Assembly (NCBI GenBank): GCA_001939145.1
Contig: LSRX01000425.1
Coordinates: 126,464-190,463 of the forward strand
Source of the DNA: Symbiodinium microadriaticum
Taxonomy: Eukaryota; Sar; Dinophyceae; Suessiales; Symbiodiniaceae
Direction of reading: 5' to 3'
Length of the DNA stretch: 64,000 bases
The stretch's first letter is position 1; each line of letters begins with the position of its first letter. Positions 48,762 to 59,899 of this stretch are shown here, one piece after another. Under the pieces are notes generated by a model. The model was given only the letters and a program-made list of their open reading frames with translations. It did no database searches and had not been told where the DNA came from. The translations under genes were made by a program, and so were the position numbers.

Positions 48762-50318
48762 GGCTCTACGAAGCGGGATGGCACTCGCTTTCTTGGAGGC
48801 TATAGCTCGAGCACCAATAACTTGCGCCAGAAAACGCGAGGGTTTACGGCAGGCCGGCAGGCAAGTCGCAAAGTTTCCTTGGCAGGTTGACCTACATCTG
48901 CGAAACATCTGCACGCAAAACTTGAGCGAGGCCGCAGGGACAGATGCATTGGAGATATGGGCCTGGTCGGCTGGCAGCGACGGCTGCTGCAGCCACGGCT
49001 CCACCGGCAGCGAGAGCCTCAGCCACTTGCGCCATCTTGAGCCCCTCCCTCAGAGATTCAAGGGCACAAAGGGCTGTGAGTTAAGATCAGGGTCCAGAAC
49101 TAGACGGCTGCACAACCTGGGGCCTGGCTGGCTATCTTTCTCACTGCATGTTGGTGGTGGCGATGGTTTAGATATGTTTAGATCATGCAATGGCAAGCAT
49201 AAACGTGTGCTTCGTGCGGTAGTCATGAGTGCTTGACATTTGGACCTGTTCGCAAGAAGCACGTTGATTCAGCGTGGAGAATCTTACTCCTACATGATAC
49301 AAAGGGCCATGATAGCTGCGTGCTGTGAGACTCTTGAGATTGGGAACGTTGTGAGCCCCACACCCAGTATCGTGAAGGTTCGCTGCACACCTGATGCGAG
49401 AGTGAATTCAACTTACCAAGATCGGCAAAAACAACAAGTTTCCCACCAAGAACTGTCTATACCTATATGCCTTCAAAACATCCGCAAGAACAACATGATC
49501 TTGGTTCCAAGGCACAGAGAAGGACGAAGTCGCGGAAGACCTAGCCTCGCATAAGCTGCAATGATGGTGATGAAGAAAACTGCACTGCACCGGCCGCGTG
49601 ATGGCACAAATACGCCTCATTTTTGTCGTCACAAGTTGTGTTGAGACTAGTTTTGATCATCATCATCATCACAACCGGCAACGTCAGCATCGCTTTTGTC
49701 ACGTATCACCTTGGATGCTGTCCTGCAACACGTCAGGAACTATCAGTATATCCTGGTGGACAGCGCCATCGATAGTCAGTGAAATCTACGCCGTCACTGC
49801 TATACTTGCGGGCCTAATGCTGGAAGCATAAGCTGGTAGGAGTAACGGACGCTACTACCATCATCACTTATACTTATGTTTCTGTCTCTCCTCCGATTCC
49901 TGTTTCTACACCTGTGTCTGCACTGTTCTCTCATCGCGGTCGAAAGTCTTACAAAGATCACTACGTTGTTTGCGATGATTGATGCTCTTTTTGACCGTCT
50001 TCCACTCCTCATCCTGCTGACTCGTCTTAAGCTGGGCCTTCATCCTTACCTTTCTCCTACTAGCAGTAGACCGTAGTAGTCTGACTAATCTTAAGTCTTT
50101 CCGCGAATACTGTCCTTTTCGTTCTTGTTGCATACCTTTCTAAAGCGACGGATCTCGTTACTCTTGTTACCCTTGCTGCTGCCGCCATCATCATTTCACA
50201 TATAGTGTGGCTTATGTAGACTGTAAAGCAGCCAGCCCCACTGCTTCTTCTGCTTCTGGAACGAAACTGTTGCAGACGCAGAAACCGAAGTGTTGAACAA
50301 GCAAACGCCACGACTTGC
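48762..50318. other. Non-coding stretch upstream of NRT2
   Basis: Presumably carries the NRT2 promoter and trans-splice acceptor, but no motif is clear. A minus-strand frame extends the NRT2 first exon to 49004; its composition and lack of similarity argue against it being coding. Confidence 0.4.
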
Positions 50319-50363
50319 CTGCGCCTGGGACACGGAGGTGCCACGGAGGCTCGGCGCGCTGGC
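50319..50363 (-). CDS. Second leader exon, probably of Rubisco gene D
   Basis: Fifteen codons (ASAPSLRGTSVSQAQ) between GAG|G and CAG|GC. It matches the C exon at 41820-41864 in length, phase and 11 of 15 residues. Plastid transit peptide part. Confidence 0.7.
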
Positions 50364-50732
50364 CTCTGCCGAGTGCTGGAACGCTTGAGTTTGGGAGTCC
50401 GCGCTTGGGGCTTCCCGTGCAGGTCGTTCTGAGTTTCGGCCTAGGCAACCGACATGCCAAGTTAAAGGGCCACCGGATGATTTTGTATGGAGACGGGAAC
50501 TTGGAAGATGCAGCTCTGAAGCACGATCTAACAGTCTAAACATCTGGATCGCATGATCCTTTATCGACACAGAACCTCAGGCAATCAAAGATACTGTGTT
50601 CTACATAGGAGCCCGAAACAACTCCAACTAAGCCTCTGCCCAACGCCCCTCTGCAAGCCTCTGCAAGCTGGACCTTGTTTCGTGGTTCCATCATAGTTTG
50701 GGAGACGACTTATCGTTGCTGCCAACCGGAGC

Positions 50733-50798
50733 CTGCGCAGGGGCGGCGACGAAGGCATCAGCAGTGCTGCCCAACAGAGCCAGGCCACCTGCGAACAT
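50733..50798 (-). CDS. First leader exon, probably of Rubisco gene D
   Basis: From ATG at 50798, 22 codons: MFAGGLALLGSTADAFVAAP plus AQ, then CAG|GC donor. An in-frame stop lies 12 bases upstream of the ATG. A hydrophobic core followed by F-V-A-A-P is the plastid-signal pattern. An acceptor-like GCAG|G inside the codons (GTTCGCAG|GTGG) leaves open that the exon starts later and the true ATG is elsewhere. Assignment to D rests on order, strand and similarity to the C leader. Confidence 0.65.
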
Positions 50799-51229
50799 GG
50801 GAATGTTTCATCCGAGATTCAGAAGACAGAGGGATGAATTCAAAATACAACTCCAACTGCCAGCTGCCTTCATCTTTACGTGAGCCTACCTTGAGGCGCT
50901 GCCTGACACTCTGTTTCCCGAGGCTGTCTAAGAGAATCCTGCTGTGTTTCAATTTTAAATTGGCTTTCGGCACGTGGTGCCAGCAGCGTGTTAATGTCAT
51001 TCGGGGGTGTAGCCATTTAGAGTTAGTGGCTGGGTCTTCTTTTTTCTATGTAGGGCAATGCCGGCTTGCAAGACTTTCGATTTCGAGCGCCGAAATTGAG
51101 GCATAAGCTCACGAGAACGTGTAAAGACTCCCCCATAGACACCGACATGCCCAAGACACCGACATGCCTGCACACATGCGCGAGCAAGTGCTTACATGCA
51201 GTTGCATGAACACAGGAAAGGCTACTTTC

Positions 51230-53650
51230 TATCTTCGCCTGCGGCTGCCCCAGCGAGGGCAATGTTGGATGGACGCTGAGCCATCCCAGGAACACGCTGC
51301 AGGATGCCGAGAAGGGGAGAACTATGTATCGACCCAGTGCAGCAGGCTGCGGCATGCAAGTGCCTTCCAGGCGTTGCAATTGCAAGAAGAATAGCTCCCC
51401 TCTCAACTCACCTCGCTTTTATCCTGCTTGATTCGATTGGCGCTTTCTTTGTGAGACCTCACTTTCCAGGTGCTCTTCGAGCCCTGTCGCAGGAGTATTC
51501 AACTGTTAAGACGTCAGACTTCCAATCAGCTAGTCTTGCCCAAATTCGACAGAGGGGGCGCTGCTCATCGAGAGGAGACTGAGGAAAGTCTCCGCATCGC
51601 GAGGGCCTCCAACTTTGCACAGCCCGCAGAAGCCGAAACCGGCACTGTCATTAAAAGCTACTGGAGCGTGCATCCACTTGAGCCTTCTTGGCCCAGTCGA
51701 AGCTGGCCGCCCGCACGGAGGACTCGCCGGTGTAGCCCAGCTTCTCCTTCCAGCCCGGGTAGATCTGGTCGACGTCCTTCTGGAAGGTGAGGAGTGATCT
51801 CCTCGTGGGTCTTGGCGAACTCGATGACGCCATCGCTCAGGCTGATGTTGCCGTACTGTCCGGACCTCCGGGCCTTCCAGGCCTCCTCACCCGGTGGGCA
51901 AGAGATGGCACCAGGCTTGGGTCCATCATTGTCCATCCTTGTGGCCGAAGGTGGTCAGGATCGCATTGGAGTGCCAAATTTCTCGAAGAAGGCCGGCGGG
52001 CGCAGGGCGTTCATGCCGCCGGTGAGGGAGTGTGTTTCAGTGTTTCATGCCTTGCCACTCCTGATGGTAGTACGGGCCATTGGCCTCATCGTAAGGCAGC
52101 TGTCGGAGGCATCGCCCTCCATCTTGCCGAAGCTCATGGTGCCGGTGTGGAGCATTTCCAGCTTGCGTCCCGATATGTCCCGATGACTGCAAACCAAAGC
52201 AGCCACCAGGAGCTCTTGACAATTTCGCTCTCTGACCCAAAGGGCCAAAGCCCACTGCCACCGTGCCAAGGCGGGAGGTGTTGTGACAGCAGCTGAAGTC
52301 ACCGCCCTGCCAGAAGGCACAGCAAGCCTCGCTGTAAGGCCTGGACTGCAGGCCGAGCTTGGGTCTTGATGATGCTTCCAACCACGAGACCACGACCACG
52401 CGCGATGCTGGTGCTCTTGCCCACGATGCGCCACATGTCCTGCACGTTGACGGCGGGCCCCTCATACAAGCGCAGGAAGGCCGGGGGAAGGTAGAAGTCG
52501 TAGATCTTGCCGTACTCGACATCGCCCATACCTGCATCATGTCGCATGTGCCTGTCTCTTACGGCTCGCGACCCTGGTAGTTACCGATGGCCAGGGTCAG
52601 GAAGGAGCACATCATGCGGCGGCCATCGATGATGTCATCTCTTCACTCTCGGGGTTGATGTAGCACAACGGGGCATCCATGGACTTCGTGAAGTCTTCTT
52701 CAGGACTCGGCGGCGAAGTGGGCTGCGGTGGCCAGGTAGTCGTAGAGTGCCTTCGGCTTCATGATGTAGGAAATCAACACGTGCTTGTCGTTCCTTGCGA
52801 CAACATATAAACTGATTTGCCGGTGACCGGAATTTTCGGCTTTCCCTTCGGCTTCGGCATGTCTCCCTGTGCAATTCGTCAACACAATGCTACGGTAGAC
52901 GAACTGATAAGTTCGCCAGCGAAAGCTTTGCACTGCAACGGGATCAGCTGCGCGACTTCTACATCGCAATGTTTGTATGCTCGTGTGTCCGCACTGATCC
53001 AAGCCCAGGCGCTTGATGAGCGTGGCCTCGTCCAGAGACAGGTCCGCATACCTGCTCGACGGGTCCAGCGTTCGGCGCGTCACGCGGCTGTCCTGGTCGC
53101 AGTCAGGGGCGTGCTGGTGTTGTGGGACAGCCGAAGACATCCCGAAAACCCCCACAAAATCGCTGCTCCACTGCTGGATTCTAGACACGAGGTCTGACAT
53201 CTGAGCAGTCAATTGGGCAGCCAGAAAACCAAACTCTACGTGAAAACTCCACTGAGGCCCGGCCCAAATCCTCCTGGCCTAATTCCCCCCCCCTACAAAG
53301 AGGAAAGGTTGCATGCATGATGTCCAGACGCCTAAAAGTCTAAAACATGTCATGAACCTGAACCAGCACTCCGCAAACCTGAACATAAAGCCAGGGCAAG
53401 GGTTCCAACATCGACCATACTTAGAAGAACAGCAGCAAGGGACAGGAGTAGTCGTAGCTCTGACAGTCACAATTCCTGACAAAAAAACGACAACGACCTC
53501 GACAGCAGCAACCACAAGTCAAACAAGGGAATAAGCAAACATTTTTCTAAAACATGGCACCGCGCCCCAGGCCGAAATCGCACAAAAGCTCTGAAGGATA
53601 TCTGTATGACAGAGTAAACAGGCATTTTTCCAAAACACGGCGCCGAGCCC
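51230..53650 (-). repeat. Segmental duplication of the Rubisco D region
   Basis: Matches 42.77-46.24 kb on both sides of the Rubisco body. The 5' flank (52796-53650) aligns with 45421-46240, sharing long words such as CCAGCACTCCGCAAACC. The 3' flank aligns with about 42770-43060. The copy is shorter because of many deletions and is more diverged. Confidence 0.8.
51665..53092 (-). pseudogene. Rubisco pseudogene E
   Basis: Recognisable pieces of all body exons lie in order: exon 1a (to 53092; [17 protein letters not shown]), exon 1b ([22 protein letters not shown]), exon 2 ([15 protein letters not shown]) and exon 3/C-terminus. Many deletions shift the frame. The active-site stretch after GGDF is lost and most of exon 3 is missing, though [16 protein letters not shown] remains. 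The C-terminal FDWAKKA is followed by CAA where gene D has TAA, so the normal stop is lost. It cannot encode a working enzyme. Confidence 0.92.
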
Positions 53651-53751
53651 TAGGCGAAATCGCACAGAATCTCTGAAGGATATATTTTTCAAAAGTGCCG
53701 TGTTTAGAAAAAAATGTTTGCTTATTCTGTTGTTTGTAGGATCTCACACGA

Positions 53752-55960
53752 TCAACTCCAGCACGGATGCCTCCATGACAGATGCGAGACGAATCCCAAT
53801 GTTGCCACCAGAATGCTCGCAGCCGCTCTCTGAAGACGTGTTTTAGGCTTGTCGCCTCGAGCGTTGCGCTGAGCCAGGTCCTGAAGCTGAAGATCATGCC
53901 CAAAGGAGTCCGTGAGCTTGTCCCATGAAGACCATTGCCACTTTAGAAAATGAAGACACCGTCGAACCTGCCTGGCAAAGCCTCTGCAGCGTCGCTCCTG
54001 AAAACAAGCCCGCCAAAGTCCCTGGCCGAGCAGCACACTACGAGCAAGAAGCCTAGCCAAAGCAAGAAAAGTGGACCAACACTGAACCACGACAGGCGAC
54101 ATGCGGTGCAGAGGAGCCAGCAACCCAAGCGTAAAGGCCTCACTGCGCAGGTAATTGCGGCTGTCAATTGAGCATCGGCCCCCACCAGGCCACCGAGGTG
54201 GTAAGACGGTCCACGGCGAGCTGCCTCGCCATGACTCCTTCAGCTTACAGTCCTTGCAGGTAGCTGGCGACAAGAATCCGGCGCACCTCAGGCTGGGGTA
54301 GCAAACGAGCACGAGAATGACCTTAGTCCGCACAGCTTCTGAACGAGCATCGCCAATGGACAAAGAGGCTCCCGGATCAGGTTCGAGCTGGACTCCTAAG
54401 TACTTCACACAGACCTTTCAAGGCAAGCCTGACCAGTAATGAGTTGGATCGTGTTGCGGCTCGCCGACATCAGTCAAACCAAAAGCCTCATCCAAAAACT
54501 CAAGTGATGTGCAGCATGCGCAAGCCAGCAGCCAGATCTTCCACCCGACGATGGAGCAAGCACCAGTCATCGAGGAAGACTCAGACGAGATCCAATTTCG
54601 GCAGCACCCAGATCCATGTCACCATCATCAAATTCAAGGCCCAAGGGGCCAAAGGATCGCCCTGGGGCAACCCGCGCTGCTTGGCTGCTTGGTTGCACGA
54701 ATCTGGATGCCCGTCGGTCCATCGAGTGTCCAGATGTGCCGCTTAGCCTCTTCATAAATGAACGACGTTTAGGGTGAGCTGAGGAGCTTCAGCGGCTCGG
54801 AGACGACAACTCAAGCTGTGGAAACTGACAGAATCAAAACATTTGACAGTATCTAAACAGACCAGTGCGAGCTGGTTCTCCTCGATGTAAGCAACCCCAA
54901 AGAGGGCAGCAACTTCATTGCCGCTATCCACGGCAGGGGGCGCGCCCCCCCCGGCCTCCGGTTAGCTCAGGCGACAACCACGAAGCAGCCCACCGGACGA
55001 GAAGAGCAGCAGATCTAGCCGCCCAGCTGCGATACGCAACTTGCAAGACTGCGAGAGGTCTAGCGTCTCCATCATCCTTGGGAATGCAGACCAGTCGTGC
55101 ATCGTGCCAAGCCCGAGGAAACTGCATCCCAGCATCCAGTCATCCAGCTCAGAGTACCAGGCGGCAAGCCGCTCTAACTGAACATCAAGCAGGCCCCCGT
55201 AGAACTGACATGTCAAGCCATCCAGACTCGCAGCGCTGCGGCGAATCTGAGCACGGATGTCGCTGGCCGTGCACTTCGCAGGTCTCGGGGCTCTGGCAGC
55301 GAGGGCCTCGCCAAAAGCGCCAGCAGCCGAGACACCTGCCTCAACAGTAGCCGGACTCCGCTCAATCCACCTCGGCAGCCTCTCCTCGATTGCAAGAGAC
55401 CCATCCTTGTTGAAAAGCCGAAACGGTTTAGCAGGAGCAGTTGTCACCCATTTTGGATGCCAGGCCGAGGCCCCGAACCTGCGACTTCCATGACACGACA
55501 TCTCGAAGTTTGCATTGATGCCGTCGCGGCAGCGCTGAGAAACTAAAGAGCAGCCTGGCCTGCCTCGTGCTTCTCGTGCAGCTTAGTGGCCCAGCCCCAT
55601 TCACTGCCAAGCGTACACATGCGCCGAGGCGCACCCATGGCGGCAAGAACTTAAACGCGATGGAGCATGGAGCCTTGACATACGGATCTTCATCGCCGCG
55701 AGGTCCAAAAGCACAAGTCAACCAACTAGAGGCCAAGTCAGCACCCCTGCGGCGCAGAGCATCAAAGAAGGCCACATCTGTTTCCAATGTCCCTGAAAAA
55801 CGGCCACACGACCACTGCAAGGAACCTGAGACAGTAGATTGGAATTGGAATCGCGTCCCGCTATACCCACAAACCGGGTCGGCCAACAAAGAAAGCTGTT
55901 TGAGTGCCACGGAGCGTAATTGGAAGCGACGCGCACTAGCCGACCTGCAGCCTTGCGGAG
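53752..55960 (-). mobile_element. Degenerate LINE with RT fragments
   Basis: Minus-strand pieces include an N-terminal RT region (SWKSQVRGLGLASK, DIRAQIRRSAASLDGLTCQFYGG), a motif B-like area near 54.7 kb (WTLDGPTGI nearby) and a thumb/C-terminal frame (54408-53752, MKYLGVQLEPDPGAS). The same N-terminal residues recur at 59.4-59.9 and 61.0-61.7 kb, defining a local LINE family. Frames are broken throughout. Confidence 0.7.
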
Positions 55961-57240
55961 CGCAACAGAGCAGATGTCACTCGAACCGTCCTGGAGCGAA
56001 GCTGCGGAGTACCTGCGATGCACAAGTGTGGCTTCGCCATATCTGCAAAAGTCCGTTGAGGCCCCCTACAGAAAACTTGCCATACATCTTGACGAAGAAC
56101 AAGTGACACGCGATGCTTGCCAGAATCGAGGACGCGGTGCTCCTGAACCAGAGCAACGTCGTCTTATTGGCAGCAGCAGGTCGACGGAGAACCCTCGGCC
56201 GCTGCAACTTGCCCTGCCTCCTTCTGCTTGAGTTTCCTCAAACTACTCTTGGAACCGGACAGCTCACTCTGTTCTTTGCAAGCAGCCTTAGCAGCGCCAG
56301 GCTTAGACAACGGTGATCCTTGCAGCTTCACTGCACAACAGCACGGCCCTGACCCGCCTCAGACTGGGGGCAGATGGACTGCGGGAGCAGCGACGGCGTG
56401 TTGATCTTCCCACACCGCTTTTACGAACACTGCCTGCCGGTTTGATCAATGCCTTTCCGACAGCCCTTCTCAAGCACAGCCGTCCGCGCCGGCCAAGAAG
56501 AGGGCTCGGTCGAGTGGACTTCGAGGTCGTGAGTCCAAGAGGCCTTGGCAGCACGCAGCACGCACCACGGCGATCCTGCGAAAGAGCTCAACGGCGACTT
56601 GACCTCTCGGCGGCTTCTTTGCGAGTGGCAAACATGCTCATCATCCTCGGCACGTAGAGCTAAATGCAGTGGACACACTGGAGCCAATGATCTCGTCGAG
56701 CTTGGACCTTCCCGCCACAGCAAGCATTGGACGTAGCCAGGCCGGCTTCCTCGACGTGCTATGAGAAGCACCTGCAAGCGAAGCACGAGGAGTATCCTCG
56801 CCCTGAAGTCGGTGGCGGACCGAATTAAGGGCCGTTCCACACGAAGACCTGCCACTAGCGTGAAGACCGAAACGAGGGCCCTCGAGCATGTTGCCCCGGC
56901 CCCATCAACCGCTCGCAGAACATGGCCCTTTAGCGCTTCGTAACGCCGTACCTTGAAGACGGCTTGACCTCTAAAAGGGTTGCTACCTCGAAAAGCAGGC
57001 CTTATATAAGGGCCATTTGGCCTGTATGGGTCATTTGAGGATATAGAGGTCATTTGAAAACAACGAAGTTGTATCCTCCAACCACAACACAAAAAGATGC
57101 ACGAAAAAAAAGCACACAAAAGTGTGCAAAGCAAAGTCACCAAACACGGCCGTACAGCTGCAGCTGCGCTTGTACAAATTTCACCCGATAATATCGAGCG
57201 CACTGAAAACTTCTAGGCAGAAGCTTGAGCCAAGCATATG
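55961..57240. other. No recognised gene
   Basis: Overlapping short frames on both strands, including one of 260 codons at 57203-56421 (minus) with no recognisable domain. Could be diverged LINE sequence. Confidence 0.35.
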
Positions 57241-57388
57241 AGCATGCTTGAGCCAATTGGGTTTAGGATTTCCACTATGAGCATCGTGAGCATGCTTGAG
57301 CCAATTGGGTTTAGGATTTCCACTATAGAGCATCGTGAGCATGCTTGAGCCAACTGGGTTTAGGATTTCCACTATATAGAGCCTCGTG
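57241..57388. repeat. Three tandem copies of a 48-51 bp unit
   Basis: Units 57241-57288, 57289-57337 and 57338-57388 share AGCATGCTTGAGCCAAxTGG and a GGATTTCCAC segment. They differ mainly by stepwise growth of a TA tract (CTATG, CTATAG, CTATATAG). Confidence 0.9.
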
Positions 57389-58845
57389 AGCATCGACAAT
57401 TCCAAAAAAGAAGCATGGAAACTTGAGCCAGTTTGAGCCGATTACATTAAGGCATTTAATTAGGGACTTTAGGGCTGCAGGGTCTAGGGTAGGGAGGTTA
57501 GGTTCGTAGAGTTGGGAAACCCACACCCGAAAGCCAGCACAGGACCCAGAACTCCTTGAACTCCCTGTAGAAACCCTCGATCGCTCGGTCACCTTTCCAT
57601 CTTCTCACACATGCTTCCCGCGAGTGATAGCGCAAGGAAAATTCGGCCTCTCTTGCCCTTTTGGATTGAAACCATATGGACCATCTTTCGTGACGACCCG
57701 CGATCATCACGTGCAAAGTGTTGGCAACAACCGTTTTGTCTCCAAGGCACTGCCGCACGCACCCTTCGCAAGCATCACGATACTTGCGCACATGCGCCAC
57801 AGCACAGGCCCTCAAAACAGCCTGGCCCCGAGATTGAGCGATCAAGCCAAAAGCATCGCAAAGAGCAAGGTTAAGACAGTTAGTCCAGTGTTGGGAACCG
57901 GTTCCATGCCGGCTGGCACAGCGGAGTCGAGAGTCTTGAGCTTTTCTTAGCTGCTGGCCTCGATAGCCAGGTCGTTTGTGAGGATCACCGCCCGGCCCCT
58001 CTCTTGCTCAGTGGGGTTTGCTGCGCTCTCCAACTGCGCCTGTGAGAGAAATCTTCTGCTCGCGTGGCCTTGAGTGCACACGTAACAGCATTCCTCTACT
58101 CAAACTGCTCAACCAGCTCGACATCGAGAAATTCCAGCCTTTTCAGGAAGCAGGCGGACGTCATCCGCCGCCGTCTCGAATGAGGCACACAGAATTTTCA
58201 CAAACGACGGCGCTGAGTGGACTGTGCATCCTTGGAACCTCTAACTCTAGCTTTCCTGACGCCAACTTGCCGTCGGCCCAGCAGCACTATTCCTTGCCGA
58301 TGAGCTCCCACCCCCAGGAATCTCGAAGAGCGGGGGGGATCTTGCCATCGACGGCCACAGGACCCTTGACAACCTCATCCCACTGACTAGCCGCAACTAG
58401 TCAAACCACGACGCGTCATGCGCCTCTTCAACACACAACGGAACTCATGTTTGCAGTACATGGAGCCTCAATGGCCATGCCCAGCACCTTGGGCGAAAGC
58501 GGTGGTCGCCGCGAGTCGAGCTGAATCTCTGGACAAATCGCAGCCCAGAACGGAAACGCACAGGAATAGACCGCCTATCCGGGTTGACACCCGAAGCAGA
58601 CTTCGTCTCCTCAGCAAAGCCGTCATGTGTACGATGATTGAAAATCAACAGTACATCGATCGCGGCACGCGCCCCTGAGCTCCCAGAGCGTCTGCCTGAT
58701 CAGCTGTTCGAGCTCGGCAGCAGAAGTCACTACAGGGCCCGTCCAATCTGACGCTTTGCACCTCGGATCCCCAGCTCTTGTTCAGGAGCCTCGCCCTTTT
58801 TCTTAGCGCCTATTGCGGCAGACCTGAACCCATGAACTTTGCTGT
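57389..58845. other. No recognised gene
   Basis: A minus-strand frame at 57845-57498 (115 codons, Arg/Cys-rich) resembles no family known to me. Otherwise non-coding. Confidence 0.35.
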
Positions 58846-59880
58846 TCATCTGACGAAGGTGCAGCAGTGGAGGACGAAGCACTCTTGCCACCCCTCCCGA
58901 GGCCTTTGTCGCCTCCTTGTCCCTTGGTTTAGTAGCCGGATCGAGGTGGAGCCTCCCTCATACTGCGAAGAGCGGCTGCGCGTTCTGCGAACCCAAGCTG
59001 GCGGAGACATGGAACCCGGGCGCTCAGTGATCACTCCACTCTCTCCGCTCAGACCTGCCTTCACTGCCTGATGGATCATCTGTTCCATCATCTTGCCAAT
59101 CGTGCCCGAGGAGTTAGAATCAAACATGCCCGTGATGAGGTTCAAGTCGCCAAGTCGCAGAACGCCCCTCAAAGACGCCCCTGCTAACTGGTAGAAGACA
59201 CCCCGTCGTCGCCGCCGTTCGCCACCAGAAGGCCAACGCCCTTTGTGTAGAAGATGCCCAAGTCGTAACCAACAGCCACCGGCGAGAGGATGTGACAGCA
59301 GATCGCCGGAGTCCTCGCCATTCGCATCGAATCCATGGTCGCATTGCAAAGAACGGGCACTTATGTCACTATAACGTAAGGCTGCGATGGCTACTGTGAC
59401 CACCGTCTGTATAGCCAGACCCTTAACCAGAAAACCCGAAACTGGCACTACCATCTTCTCTTTGGCAATGCGCACCAACTGAGCGTGAGCCCACGAGGCA
59501 GGGAATCTGGTCGAAGGCAGTGAACATGGCCAAACGATGCAAGTGCTCATCAGCAAGCGAACCGAACTGGTGGAAGGACAAAGAGCCATCAAGCCCCGCG
59601 GCAGACTTGCGAACCTGTGCCCGTACATCGGGAACAGTCCAGGGGCGGGGTGAAGGGAACGCGGAGACTCTAAACTGGACAGGGGTAGTCGCGGCGAGGG
59701 TCCGAACTTCATGCTTGGCAGATTGAGCCTCAGTCCAGTGAGGAAGCCAAGCTCTGCGGATTGCTTCGTCCTGTTCACGGGGAGTACTAGCCGGAGTGCC
59801 ATCCGCCTGCATAAGGTACAAAGGCTTGGAAGGACCTTGCTTGACCCATTTTGACGCCAACGCCACCTCCCGCATTCGAA
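58846..59880 (-). mobile_element. LINE fragment: RT N-terminal region and upstream protein
   Basis: Frame 59875-59423 carries ASKWVKQGPSKPLYLMQADG and VRAQVRKSAAGLDG, the N-terminal RT signature of the local family. The overlapping long frame to 58846 contains FPASWAHAQLVRIAKEK, the next RT segment, then unrelated sequence (SSGTIGKMMEQMIHQAVKAG) resembling the helix in ORF1 of the first LINE. Confidence 0.6.
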
Positions 59881-59899
59881 CTTTCCAGTTTTAGCGCCT

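Noticed and set aside
51001..51030. GTAGCCATTT, matching part of the dinoflagellate spliced leader
   Set aside because: Only the first half matches and the following bases differ; no donor or Sm-like site follows.
56421..57203. A 260-codon minus-strand frame
   Set aside because: No recognisable domain, biased composition and LINE-rich surroundings; not supported as a gene.
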